NCBI RefSeq assembly: GCF_000716785.1
Contig: NZ_JNYY01000004.1
Span: 1-64,000, forward strand
Origin: Amycolatopsis vancoresmycina
GTDB lineage: Bacteria; Actinomycetota; Actinomycetes; Mycobacteriales; Pseudonocardiaceae
Direction of reading: 5' to 3'
Length of the DNA: 64,000 bases
Part shown: positions 24,594 to 32,817 of the stretch, piece after piece
Position numbering within the stretch: position 1 is the stretch's first letter
How the letters are laid out: the number at the start of each line of letters is the position of its first letter
Translations under genes and position numbers: made by a program
Notes under the pieces: model-generated
Seen by the model: only the letters and a program-made list of their open reading frames with translations
Database searches by the model: none
What the model was told of the DNA's origin: nothing

Positions 24594-25499
24594 ATGACCG
24601 TCAAGACCCTGACCCTGCACGGCCGCCGGATCCGGCTGCACGAGCACCTGCCCGCCACCGGTGCCCGCGACGAAGCGATCGTGCTGCTGCACGGGATCGC
24701 GGGCAGCGCCGAGACCTGGGCGCCGGTGCTGGACCGGTGCGCCACGCTCGGCCGCCGCGTGCTCGCGCCCGATCTGCCCGGGCACGGTGGCTCCGAAGCA
24801 CCGCGCGCGGACTACGGCCTCGGCGCGATGGCCAGCACCGTGCGCGACATCCTCGCCCTGTCCGGGGTGCGGCACGCGACCGTCGTCGGGCACTCCCTCG
24901 GTGGCGGCATCGCCCTGCAGTTCGCCTACCAGTTCCCGGAAATGTGCGACCGGCTCGTGCTGGTCGCCAGTGCCGGGCTCGGCTCCGAGATGAGCCCGGT
25001 GCTGCGGGCCACGGCGCTGCCCGGCGCGCCGGCCGTGCTGGCCTTGGCCGTGAACCGGGTGACACTGGCGATCGCGCGGGCCGCCGCGCGGATCGCCGGG
25101 CCGCGCAAGCCCGAAACGCGGGAACTGGCCCGGCACTTCGCGTCGCTGGCCGATCCCGCGCGGCGGCGGGCGTTCCTGTTCATCGCGCGCAGCCTGATCG
25201 ACCTGCGCGGCCAGCGCGCGAGCGCCGCCGACAAGCTCTACCTGGCCGAAGCCGTGCCGATGCTGCTCGTCTGGGGCGCGCGCGACCCGCTCATCCCGGT
25301 GAGCCACGCGCACCGGACGGCCGCCCTGCTGCCGGGCAGCCGCTTGACGGTACTGGAAAACGTGAAACACTTTCCGCACGTGGCCGACCCGGACCGCTTC
25401 TGCGTGCTGCTGAACGAGTTCGTCACCGGGACCACCCCCGCGCGGCTGACTCTCGACGACGTCGTCACGCGGCTGACAGCCGCGAACCGGGCCTCCTGA
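24594..25499 (+). CDS. Alpha/beta-fold hydrolase
   Basis: 301 residues, ATG with GAAAGGG upstream. The oxyanion segment is LLHGIAGSAETW, the nucleophile elbow VVGHSLGGG (~residue 103), the acid in WGARDPLIPV and the His in VKHFPHV. DLPGHGGSEAP is a typical family segment. The lid region is helical with a hydrophobic stretch near 145-170, so a membrane-associated lipid substrate is possible. It lies between PucR paralogues 2 and 3 on the same strand. The exact reaction (ester hydrolysis or C-C cleavage) cannot be assigned. Confidence 0.85.
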   Translation: MTVKTLTLHGRRIRLHEHLPATGARDEAIVLLHGIAGSAETWAPVLDRCATLGRRVLAPDLPGHGGSEAPRADYGLGAMASTVRDILALSGVRHATVVGHSLGGGIALQFAYQFPEMCDRLVLVASAGLGSEMSPVLRATALPGAPAVLALAVNRVTLAIARAAARIAGPRKPETRELARHFASLADPARRRAFLFIARSLIDLRGQRASAADKLYLAEAVPMLLVWGARDPLIPVSHAHRTAALLPGSRLTVLENVKHFPHVADPDRFCVLLNEFVTGTTPARLTLDDVVTRLTAANRAS

Positions 25500-25613
25500 A
25501 AAGTTGTCATCCGCGCACCATTCGCCCGCGCCGGAAGTGTCACCTGGCCCCGCGCGCTTCCACCCGTTCGGGTGTAGTCCGGACGGGTTACCGCAAAGTC
25601 AGCGGACAACCCG

Positions 25614-25642
25614 TTGACAGTGCCGTTCGCGCGAAATTATGT
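25614..25642 (+). promoter_or_regulatory. Candidate promoter of PucR paralogue 3
   Basis: Consensus TTGACA at 25614-25619, 17-nt spacer, then TTATGT at 25637-25642. The start codon is 73 nt beyond. The -10 is a weak match. The half-site GTGTCA found at the other PucR promoter lies about 75 bp upstream. Confidence 0.5.
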
Positions 25643-25714
25643 TGCCTGAGCCACAAAATCCGGATCGGCTGTCCCGGCGAAGAGGCCGCTTTTGTTGCCA
25701 GCAAGGATAAAAAC

Positions 25715-27061
25715 ATGACCGACGTGGACACCGGATTCGCCGCCCCCGCCCTGCGGGCCGGCCGGCCGAACCCCGGCGAGCGCTCTTCCGGACCGGCCTA
25801 CCGGCAGCAGTCCGTGTCGGCCCGGCCCGCCTACCCACCTGCCCCGCGCAGCCCGGTGGACCGACGGCCGGGACGCGCTTCCGGCGCCATCGGGCTCTGG
25901 GCGTCGCTGCCGCGGGAACTGGCGGTCCGCTTCAAGCCGCGGGTCGACCCGCTCGCGCGGGCCATCCTGCAGGAGGTCCAGCGGGCGGTGCCCGAGTACC
26001 GCCAGCCGCTGGAAGGCGCGTTCGGGCACATCATCACGCAGGGTGTCCGGCAGTCGATCATCCAGTGCCTCGACAGTGTCGGCACCCCGAACGCCGTGCC
26101 GCTGGAGACGTGGACGACCGTCTTCCGCAACCTCGGCAAGATCGAGTTCAACGAGGGCCGCAGCCTCGACTGCCTGCAGACCGCCTACCGCGTCGGCGGC
26201 CGGGTCGCGTGGCGGCACATCAGCGAGTTCGGGCAGGCCGCCGGCGTCTCCGCGGACACGCTGTGCACGAGCGCCGAGGCCATCTTCGCCTACGTCGACG
26301 AGATCTCCGCGCTCTCGATCGAGGGCTACACGGCGGCGCAGACGCGCGCGGCGGGCACCCGCGCCCGGCGCCGGAGACGGCTGCTGGAACTGCTGCTCGC
26401 CGACCCGCCGTCCGCGCCGCAGACCATCACCGCGCAGGCCGCCACGGCGCACTGGCCGCTGCCGGCCGAGGTCACCGTCGTCGCCCTCGAACCCCGCGCC
26501 GACCAGCACAGCCTCGCCGCGCCCGACCTGCACTCCGACGTCCTCGTCGACCTCGAGGGCGGCGAGCCGTGCCTGGTCACCGGCGACCCGGACCGGCACC
26601 TGAAGAACCTCGCCGAACGGCTGCCCGGCTGGCGCGCGGTGATCGGGCCCGCCGTGCGGCTCACCGACGCGCCGCGGTCGCTGCTCTGGGCCCGCCGGAC
26701 GCTGAAGCTCGTCCAGCGCGGCGTGCTGCCGGACGCGCCGGTGACCCGCTGCACCGACCACCTGTCCACGCTGTGGCTGCTCGCCGACGAATTCCTCGTC
26801 CGCGAGCTGTGCGCACGCAGCCTGGAGCCGTTCAAGGACCTCACGCCGAAGCAGCGGGCGCGGCTCGGCGAGACGTTGCTGATCTGGCTGCAGTCCCGCG
26901 GCAGCGCGCCCGAGATCGCGAAGAAGCTGAAGGTGCACCCGCAGACCGTCCGGTACCGCATGCACCAGCTGGTCGACCTGTTCGGCGACCGGCTGCACAA
27001 CGCCGACGACCGGCTCGACATGGAGATCGCGCTGCGCGCGGAGGCCCTTCTCGGTTCCTGA
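25715..27061 (+). CDS. PucR-type transcriptional regulator (paralogue 3, with N-terminal extension)
   Basis: 448 residues, ATG with AAGGA seven bases upstream. The first ~60 residues are a disordered Pro/Arg/Ser-rich extension absent from its paralogues. The helical N-domain starts at GLWASLPRELAVRFKPRVD and includes AEAIFAYVDEISALSIEGY. The C-terminal HTH is LLIWLQSRGSAPEIAKKLKVHPQTVRYRMHQLVDLFGD. It has its own promoter and is followed after 38 bp by paralogue 4, so the two may be cotranscribed. Likely a regulator of the adjacent lipid-uptake or hydrolase genes. Confidence 0.87.
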   Translation: MTDVDTGFAAPALRAGRPNPGERSSGPAYRQQSVSARPAYPPAPRSPVDRRPGRASGAIGLWASLPRELAVRFKPRVDPLARAILQEVQRAVPEYRQPLEGAFGHIITQGVRQSIIQCLDSVGTPNAVPLETWTTVFRNLGKIEFNEGRSLDCLQTAYRVGGRVAWRHISEFGQAAGVSADTLCTSAEAIFAYVDEISALSIEGYTAAQTRAAGTRARRRRRLLELLLADPPSAPQTITAQAATAHWPLPAEVTVVALEPRADQHSLAAPDLHSDVLVDLEGGEPCLVTGDPDRHLKNLAERLPGWRAVIGPAVRLTDAPRSLLWARRTLKLVQRGVLPDAPVTRCTDHLSTLWLLADEFLVRELCARSLEPFKDLTPKQRARLGETLLIWLQSRGSAPEIAKKLKVHPQTVRYRMHQLVDLFGDRLHNADDRLDMEIALRAEALLGS

Positions 27062-27099
27062 AGTCCTCTTCCACAATGTCTTCCACAACGGGGTGGGCG

Positions 27100-28293
27100 A
27101 TGACGGGACCGCCCGTCGAAACGAACTACGGGCCGATGCTCGGCGGTGACGGCCGGCCGGGACAGCTGTGGGCGATGCTCCCCCGCGAGCTGGCCGGGGT
27201 GTTCCGGCCGCGGCTGCTCGACGTCGCCGACGAGGTGCTGCGCGAGATCCAGCGGACCATCCCGGACTACGCGCGACCCCTCGACGGCGCGTTCGGCAAG
27301 GCGCTGCGGGCCGGCGTCCAGGCCGCGATCCTGCAGTTCGTCGACCGGATCGCCACGTCCGGCCCGGTGCCGGAGGAGCGGCGGCAGGTGTTCGTCGGGC
27401 TCGGCGTGCACGAGCTCGCGCAGGGCCGCAACCTCGACGTCCTGCAGGCCGCCTACCGCGTCGGCGCGCGGGTGACCTGGCGGCGGATGGCGGAGGTGGG
27501 GACGCGGGCCGGCGTGCCGTCGGCGACGCTGTGCCTGCTCGCGGAGGCGATCTTCGCCTACATCGACGAGCTGTCGGCGTTGTCGATCGAAGGGCACGCG
27601 GCGGCGCAGGCGCGGGCGGCGGGCGCGCGGGAACGGCGGCGGCGCCGGTTGCTGGACCTGCTGCTGGCGGACCCGCCGTCACCGTCGCGGACGGTCCAGG
27701 AAGCCGCGACGGCGGCCGAGTGGCCGTTGCCGCACCGGCTCGTCGCGGTGGCGCTCGACGGGCCTGCCGACGTCACCGGGCTGAACGCGCTGGAGGACCT
27801 CGAAGACGGCACGCCACGGCTGCTGCTGCCCGCACCGGCGGACCGCCGTGCGCTGGCCGCGGCGCTGACCGGGCAGCGGGCCGCGGTGGGGCCGCCGGTG
27901 CCGCCCCGCCAGGCGGCCAGTTCGCTGGCGACGGCCCAGGAGGCGCTCCGGCTGGTCGGCGACGTCCTGCCGGACGAGCCACTGACCTGGTGCGAAGACC
28001 ACCTCGCGACGCTGTGGCTGCGCAAGGAGCCGTTCCTGGTCACGGAGGTCTCCCGGCGCCGGCTCGCGCCGCTGACGGCGTTGACCCCGAAGCAGTACAA
28101 CCGCCTGGCCCACACACTGCTGGCGTGGCTGGAGACGTGCGGCAACGTCCGCGAGGTCGCCGACCGCCTCGCGATCCACCCCCAGACGGTCCGCGCCCGC
28201 GCCCAGGAGCTGGAGGCCCTGTTCGCCGACCACCTCCGCCGCCCGGACGACCGGTTCGAGATGATCCTCGCCCTCCGCGCCACCCTCACCTGA
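27100..28293 (+). CDS. PucR-type transcriptional regulator (paralogue 4)
   Basis: 397 residues from the ATG at 27100; an in-frame ATG at 27076 is an alternative with no better ribosome-binding site. The N-domain begins LWAMLPRELAGVFRPRLLDVADEVLREIQRTIP, and LSIEGHAAAQARAAG matches paralogue 3. The C-terminal HTH reads LLAWLETCGNVREVADRLAIHPQTVRARAQELEALFADHL. It converges on the mce operon, and its stop is five bases from the large palindromic repeat that separates the two. Confidence 0.87.
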   Translation: MTGPPVETNYGPMLGGDGRPGQLWAMLPRELAGVFRPRLLDVADEVLREIQRTIPDYARPLDGAFGKALRAGVQAAILQFVDRIATSGPVPEERRQVFVGLGVHELAQGRNLDVLQAAYRVGARVTWRRMAEVGTRAGVPSATLCLLAEAIFAYIDELSALSIEGHAAAQARAAGARERRRRRLLDLLLADPPSPSRTVQEAATAAEWPLPHRLVAVALDGPADVTGLNALEDLEDGTPRLLLPAPADRRALAAALTGQRAAVGPPVPPRQAASSLATAQEALRLVGDVLPDEPLTWCEDHLATLWLRKEPFLVTEVSRRRLAPLTALTPKQYNRLAHTLLAWLETCGNVREVADRLAIHPQTVRARAQELEALFADHLRRPDDRFEMILALRATLT

Positions 28294-28298
28294 CGGCT

Positions 28299-28468
28299 GA
28301 TGCCCCGCCAATCACGCGTGATGCCCCTCTGATCACGCATGATGCCCCTTTCCGCACAGCGAGCTCGGCGTGCGGAAAGGGGCATCTCGCGTGCTTGGAA
28401 GGGCATCACGTGCGGCTTGGGGCATCTCGCGTGATCAGGAGGGCATCACGCGTGATTGGCGGGGCATC
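28299..28468. repeat. Large multi-hairpin palindromic repeat at the convergent junction
   Basis: The left half (28299-28357) is almost the reverse complement of the right half (28370-28468), which carries one extra internal copy of the unit. Units are variants of GGGGCATCACGCGTGATC. The core stem pairs 28341-28357 with 28370-28386, 17 bp around a 12-nt loop. The element ends inside the stop codon of the minus-strand gene. It probably acts as a bidirectional terminator and looks like a REP-type dispersed element; copy number elsewhere is unknown. Confidence 0.8.
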
Positions 28469-29540
28469 ACGGGAGGGTGGGCCAGTGGACCAGGGTGGCG
28501 GGGAGGCCGCGGGCGCGGCGCCAGGCGGCGAACGCGTCCAGCCAGGCGGCGGCCGTCGCGGGGGCCAGGCGGGGTGGGGCGGGTGACGACGCCAGCAGCC
28601 ACCAGTCCGGCGGGCTGCCTGCCGTGGCCTCGTGCAGGCGGCAGGCGCCGAGGACCTGGGGCCGCCAGACCGTCTCGACGTCGTCGGCGAGCGCCTCGGC
28701 CGCGTGGACCATGCCGCGCAGGGGCAGGCCGTCCGCCGTGGCCGCGGCGACCAGCCGGTCCGCGACGCCCGGGGCGGCGATGTCGCCGGGGACGACCACC
28801 GTGTCCACCCCGGGCACGACGACCTGACTCCGTCCGGAAAGGACGATCCGGGTGGCGCCGGTGGCCGCCAGCCAGCGGGCGACGGCCGGCCCGCGGCCGC
28901 CCGTGACCACGTACGCGCCGGGCCCGCCCGGCACCTCGGCCGCGAACGGGACGCGGGCCGGCCGCGCCGCGTAGCGGACTTCGTGCTGCCAGCGGACGTC
29001 GTCGTCGGGGGTGTCCGCCCGGAGTTCGCGCACCAGGAACCCCAGGTCCGCGCGGGCGTCGAAGTCGACGAGGCTCGCCCGCAGCTCCGGCCGTTCCACC
29101 GCGAGGACGCGCACCAGCCCGCGCAGGAACAGCAGCCCCGGCTCCCCGCCCGACTGCGTGAGCAGGTGGAACCGGACGCCGGGACCGAGACGCGCGACCA
29201 CCTCCAGCACCGACAGCAGCAGCTCCTGCGCGGCCTCCGGGTCGTGGTAGGCGTACGGCGCCCCGGTCAGGAAGACGACCCCGCGCACCGGCCGTTCGGC
29301 CAGGAAACCCGGCAGCTCGTCGAGGTCGTCGCGCGGCAGCGAAAGCGCGTCGTCGCCCGCCGCGGCCAGCGCCAGTGCCAGCGCGACGGCCCGGCCGAGC
29401 GCGGCCGGGTGCTCGTCGGTGAGCAGCAGCCACGCGCCGGGCGGAGACGGCGACGCCAACGGGAGCGGCGCCTCCGGCCAGGACACCTCGGACGACGACG
29501 TGGCGAACGGGACGCCCGGCGAGAGCGCCGGCCCGGTCAC
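28467..29540 (-). CDS. PKS-ketoreductase-like protein lacking the catalytic Lys/Tyr/Asn
   Basis: About 357 residues from a GTG that overlaps the upstream small ORF by 4 nt. It aligns with modular-PKS ketoreductases: a structural subdomain, then AYVVTGGRGPAVARWLA (a degraded Rossmann motif), LRGMVHAAEALADDVETVW and the end RRARGLPATLVHWPTL. The catalytic Lys of RPK is Gln (RPQVLGA), the active Tyr position reads Pro and the Asn position reads Ala within PATAAAWLDAF. Only the Ser pair (LLASSP) remains. It is therefore probably not a reductase; a structural or binding role is inferred. It closes the mce operon, an unusual place for a KR fold. Confidence 0.75.
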   Translation of the reverse strand: MTGPALSPGVPFATSSSEVSWPEAPLPLASPSPPGAWLLLTDEHPAALGRAVALALALAAAGDDALSLPRDDLDELPGFLAERPVRGVVFLTGAPYAYHDPEAAQELLLSVLEVVARLGPGVRFHLLTQSGGEPGLLFLRGLVRVLAVERPELRASLVDFDARADLGFLVRELRADTPDDDVRWQHEVRYAARPARVPFAAEVPGGPGAYVVTGGRGPAVARWLAATGATRIVLSGRSQVVVPGVDTVVVPGDIAAPGVADRLVAAATADGLPLRGMVHAAEALADDVETVWRPQVLGACRLHEATAGSPPDWWLLASSPAPPRLAPATAAAWLDAFAAWRRARGLPATLVHWPTLP

Positions 29541-29644
29541 CACCGGCCGCCCCCGTCCCGGTGATGCGGGCCCGCGGGCGGCACGACGACGCTCCGCGGC
29601 GGGCGGGCCGGCAGCTTCGAGAGGGTCATGGCTTCCTCGCGCAT
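29537..29644 (-). CDS. Small ORF coupled between mce-associated and KR-like genes
   Basis: 35 residues from ATG at 29644 (an internal ATG at 29629 is in frame). It is Pro/Arg/Gly-rich and has no recognised family. Support comes from position: the start lies 2 nt after the previous stop and its stop forms a GTGA overlap with the next start, as elsewhere in this operon, and its third codon positions are nearly all G/C. It may be a real small protein or a translational-coupling leader. Confidence 0.4.
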   Translation of the reverse strand: MREEAMTLSKLPARPPRSVVVPPAGPHHRDGGGRW

Positions 29645-29646
29645 CC

Positions 29647-30249
29647 TCAGGCCGCGGCCATCCCGGTGACGCGCCACTTCCCGGCGACGCGCTCGGCCGT
29701 GACGCTCAGCTGGGCGGCCCCGGTGCTGCGCTGCCCGTCGCCCCTCGTGCCGGTCTGGTCGAGGAACACCAGCAGCGCCGCGCGATCGCCGTCCAGGAGC
29801 TTCACGCCGGTGGCGACGGCGGTCGAGGTGACCACGAGCTTCTGGTCGGCGGCCAGCTTGCGGACCTGGCCGAAGAGCTGTTCGTACTGGGCGAGCGCGG
29901 GCCCGGTCAGGACGTCCTTCGCGGCCTGTTCGCTCTTGGCCGGGTCGTCGTAGCGGTAGGAGAAGACCGTGCCGAGCGCGGCGCTGATCTGCTTCGCGGC
30001 GTCCGCGGTCCCGGCGACGTCGGAAAGCGCGCTGTTGTGCGCGACGACGGCGCTCGTGCCGCGCGCTTCGAGCGTGAACCACCCGGCGAGCCCGGCCATC
30101 ACGACGGCCACCACCGCGAACACCCCCCACGCCCGCCGCCGTCGCCCGGGGGTCGTGAGTGGTAAGACGGGTTCTAACCCGTCTAAACACTCACGAGCGT
30201 GGTGGCGGCCGGCGACCTTGACCGCTCGCTTCTTCGTCGGGACCGTCAT
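29647..30249 (-). CDS. Mce-associated membrane protein (second)
   Basis: 200 residues. An N-terminal cytosolic basic region, one transmembrane helix (AWGVFAVVAVVMAGLAGWF, ~40-60) and an extracytoplasmic alpha/beta domain with the family ending SVTAERVAGKWRVTGM. Such proteins follow mceF in many actinobacterial mce operons and are thought to stabilise the Mce complex. The start overlaps the previous gene by 4 nt. Residues ~18-32 are encoded by an in-frame palindromic insertion (30153-30196), not expected in this family. Confidence 0.85.
   Translation of the reverse strand: MTVPTKKRAVKVAGRHHARECLDGLEPVLPLTTPGRRRRAWGVFAVVAVVMAGLAGWFTLEARGTSAVVAHNSALSDVAGTADAAKQISAALGTVFSYRYDDPAKSEQAAKDVLTGPALAQYEQLFGQVRKLAADQKLVVTSTAVATGVKLLDGDRAALLVFLDQTGTRGDGQRSTGAAQLSVTAERVAGKWRVTGMAAA
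30153..30196. repeat. 44-bp nested palindrome inside a coding sequence
   Basis: Outer arms 30153-30161 and 30188-30196 (TCGTGAGTG and its complement) and inner arms 30165-30173 and 30176-30184 (AGACGGGTT and its complement) are perfect. The compact design and AT-richer spacers resemble a mobile intergenic palindrome rather than protein-coding drift. It stays in frame and adds about 15 residues. Confidence 0.75.
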
Positions 30250-30743
30250 GGTGCCTCCCCCACGGGAACCTGGCCGAGCCCGGTGACCCGCCAGCCGTCC
30301 GGGCCGCGCGTCAGGTCGGCCCGGAACCGGTTGCGCTTGGTCACCGCGTCCCCGCCGTCCGGTGTGACGACCAGCTCGACCGACGCGATCAGCTTCGCCG
30401 TGCCCGCACCGGTGTCCACTTCGGTCACCGCGGCGTCGGTGACCTTCCCGGTGGTGACCGTCTTCGCCTGGGCGATCCGGTCGAGACTGCCCGGCCGGTC
30501 GGCCGCCAGCTCGTCGTGGAGCGGGCCGCCGGAGAGGTCCAGCCAGTGCTGGTACCCCGGTGCGGCCTGCCGGTAGTCCAAAGTGGTCAGTCCGGCGACC
30601 GCCGTCCGGCCCGCCTGCAACGCTTCCTCCCGGACGACCGCGCGTGCGACGCCGTCGTCGTGCGCCGCCTGCCACCACGTGAACCCGGACCAGCCGGCCG
30701 CGACGGTCGCCAAGACCGCGGCCAGCACGGCGAAAATTCTCAC
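30246..30743 (-). CDS. Mce-associated membrane protein (first)
   Basis: 165 residues from a GTG that overlaps the mceF stop. One N-terminal transmembrane helix (FAVLAAVLATVAAGWSGFTWW) is followed by an extracytoplasmic domain that ends FRADLTRGPDGWRVTGLGQV, like the second Mce-associated protein. It is probably an accessory component of the Mce translocon on the outer face of the membrane. It lies between mceF and the second associated gene with 4-nt overlaps on both sides. Confidence 0.85.
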   Translation of the reverse strand: MRIFAVLAAVLATVAAGWSGFTWWQAAHDDGVARAVVREEALQAGRTAVAGLTTLDYRQAAPGYQHWLDLSGGPLHDELAADRPGSLDRIAQAKTVTTGKVTDAAVTEVDTGAGTAKLIASVELVVTPDGGDAVTKRNRFRADLTRGPDGWRVTGLGQVPVGEAP

Positions 30744-31849
30744 GGCCGTCCTCCCGGTGCGTTCTGCGAGCCCCGCACGTTCGTCGGGTCACCCTTCGGC
30801 AACGCGCAGCGCGCGGCCGTGTTCAGCGGGCGGACCGACGTGTCGAGGCCGTCGCGGTACGGCGTCGTGTACCCGGTGGTGCACGGCGGTGGGTCGAAAA
30901 AGGTCAGTGACAGTCCGATGTGGACGCCGTCCGGCCGCACGACGGTGCCCGCCGCGGCGACCGCCTCCGGCGCGGTGATCAGCAGCTGCCGGACCCCGTC
31001 CCGACGGGCTTCCAGGACGTCCGCGGTGGTCAGCAGGTTCGCCAGCAGCAGGCCGAGGTCCGGGCCGGCGTCGCGGATCAGCGCGCTGACCTCGTTGGCG
31101 GCCGCGGGCACCGCCGGGATGAGCGTGCGCAGGTCACCGTCGGACTGCTTCAACGTCGACGCGAGCAGCTTCGCGTTGGCCCCGAACTCCCGGATCGCGC
31201 CCGCCTGCTGGACCTGCGTGTCGAGCACCGTGTGCGCGTCGGTGACGAACCGGGTCAGCGGGGCGACGTGCGCGCTCGCCGCCTGGACGAACTCGATGCC
31301 GCGGCCGATCAGCTGGTCCAGCGCCGGGCCGGCGTCGGAGGTCGCGTTGTACAGCTCGTCGACGACCGTGCGCAGCGCCGGTTTCGGCACCGACGCGGCG
31401 AAAGTGTCCACTGTCGACAGGACGACGTCGACCGGAAGCGGGATCTTCGTGTCCGCCTGGGTGATCACCGATCCGTCGTGCAGTTTCGGCCCGCCGTCGG
31501 TGCGCGGCCGCAGGTCGACGTACTGCTCGCCGACGGCCGACCGGTCCGCGACGACGGCCTCGGTGTCGGCCGGGACCGGCGCGGTGCCGGCGTCGATTTC
31601 GAGGTCGGCTTCCATCCCGGCCGGGGTGAGCCGCAGCTCGCCGACGCGGCCGATCGGCACCCCGCGGTAGGTGACCTCGGCGTTCGTGAAGATCCCGCCC
31701 CCGGTCGGGAACTGCGCTTTCACGGTGTAGCCGCGGTCGAAGAACACCTTGTCGAGACCGGCGTAGGTGGCCCCGACGTAGGCGACGCCCACGACGGCGA
31801 TGACGACGAAGAGCGTCACCTGGACGCGCACGAACCGGGTCAGCATCAG
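30740..31849 (-). CDS. mceF: MceF-type lipid-uptake subunit
   Basis: 369 residues. An N-terminal transmembrane helix (~8-28) is followed by the MlaD/MCE domain (FPTGGGIFTNAEVTYRGVPIGRVGELRL, then AVGEQYVDLRP) and a long helical domain that forms the hydrophobic channel with the other Mce subunits. A Cys-containing tail (PPPCTTGY, AARCALP) follows. Position six of the mceA-F set and the 4-nt overlap with mceE support the letter. In actinobacteria one copy each of MceA-F forms the periplasmic tunnel for fatty acids, sterols or related lipids. Confidence 0.92.
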   Translation of the reverse strand: MMLTRFVRVQVTLFVVIAVVGVAYVGATYAGLDKVFFDRGYTVKAQFPTGGGIFTNAEVTYRGVPIGRVGELRLTPAGMEADLEIDAGTAPVPADTEAVVADRSAVGEQYVDLRPRTDGGPKLHDGSVITQADTKIPLPVDVVLSTVDTFAASVPKPALRTVVDELYNATSDAGPALDQLIGRGIEFVQAASAHVAPLTRFVTDAHTVLDTQVQQAGAIREFGANAKLLASTLKQSDGDLRTLIPAVPAAANEVSALIRDAGPDLGLLLANLLTTADVLEARRDGVRQLLITAPEAVAAAGTVVRPDGVHIGLSLTFFDPPPCTTGYTTPYRDGLDTSVRPLNTAARCALPKGDPTNVRGSQNAPGGRP

Positions 31850-32817
31850 TGGCCCGCCTCGAGGAACCCGTTGAGGTAGTCGCCGCGGATCGTGTCCAGG
31901 GCGGCGTCCGGGAACGGGAAGGTGAAGATCATCTCCATCGCCTTCGGGAGCTTGTCGCCGGAGTCGGCCAGCCGCCGCAGCAGCGGTTCGAGGGCCTTCA
32001 GGTCGGCGACCAGGTCGTCCTTGCTGCGGTTGACCGTGTCGACGGCGACCGTGGTCAGGCCGTCCAGTGCCTTGAGCATCCCGACCAGCGCCGTCCGCTG
32101 CTGGTTGAGCACGCCGATGCCGGGGGTCAGGCCGTTCAGCGTGGTGGTGATCTGGCCGGTGTGGGCGTTGAGCGTCGCCGCCAGCTTGTTGACGCTTTCG
32201 ATCGCCCGCGTGATCTCGTTCCGGTGTTCGTCGAGCCCCCGCACGAAGGCGTCCAAACTGGACAGCAGGCTGCGGGCCGCGGTCTCCTTGCCGCCGAGGG
32301 CGTCGTTGAGCTGGTGGCTGATGTTCTGGACCTGCGCCACCCCGCCGCCGTTGAGCAGCAGCGACAACGCGCCGAAGACCTCCTCGATCTCGGGGGTCAG
32401 CGTGGAGCGGTCGAGGGGGATGGACGCGCCGTCGAGGAGCCGGCCGGACGGCGTCGCGTCGTCGGGCGGAGCGAGCTCGACGAACTTCTCGCCGAGGATG
32501 CTGGCCTGCCGCAGCCGGGCGACGGCGTTGCCGGGCAGATCGACGTCGCCGTTGAGCAGCAGTTCGACGACCGCGCTGCGGGAGTCCGGGGCCAGTTCGA
32601 CCTTGACGACCTGGCCGACCGGGACGTCGTTGACCTTGACCCCGGACTGCGGCACGAGGTCGAGGACGTTGGTGAAGCTCGCGGTGACGTGGATCGGGTG
32701 GTCGCCGAGCGCGGCGCCGCCGGGCAGCGGGATGTCGTAGACGCTCACCCCGCTGCCGCAGCCGGTCGTCACCAGCGCGAGGGCGATCACCGCGGCGAGT
32801 TTGGCCGTCGACTTCAT
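31846..32817 (-). CDS. mceE: MceE-type lipoprotein subunit (LprK-like)
   Basis: 323 residues with a lipoprotein signal (KLAAVIALALVTTGCGSG; lipobox VTTGC), the usual distinguishing mark of MceE. The MCE domain follows (HVTASFTNVLDLVPQSGVKVNDVPVGQVVKVEL, then ILGEKFVELAPP) and a long helical domain. The end FPFPDAALDTIRGDYLN is characteristic of actinobacterial MceE. It overlaps mceD and mceF by 4 nt each. Confidence 0.93.
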   Translation of the reverse strand: MKSTAKLAAVIALALVTTGCGSGVSVYDIPLPGGAALGDHPIHVTASFTNVLDLVPQSGVKVNDVPVGQVVKVELAPDSRSAVVELLLNGDVDLPGNAVARLRQASILGEKFVELAPPDDATPSGRLLDGASIPLDRSTLTPEIEEVFGALSLLLNGGGVAQVQNISHQLNDALGGKETAARSLLSSLDAFVRGLDEHRNEITRAIESVNKLAATLNAHTGQITTTLNGLTPGIGVLNQQRTALVGMLKALDGLTTVAVDTVNRSKDDLVADLKALEPLLRRLADSGDKLPKAMEMIFTFPFPDAALDTIRGDYLNGFLEAGH

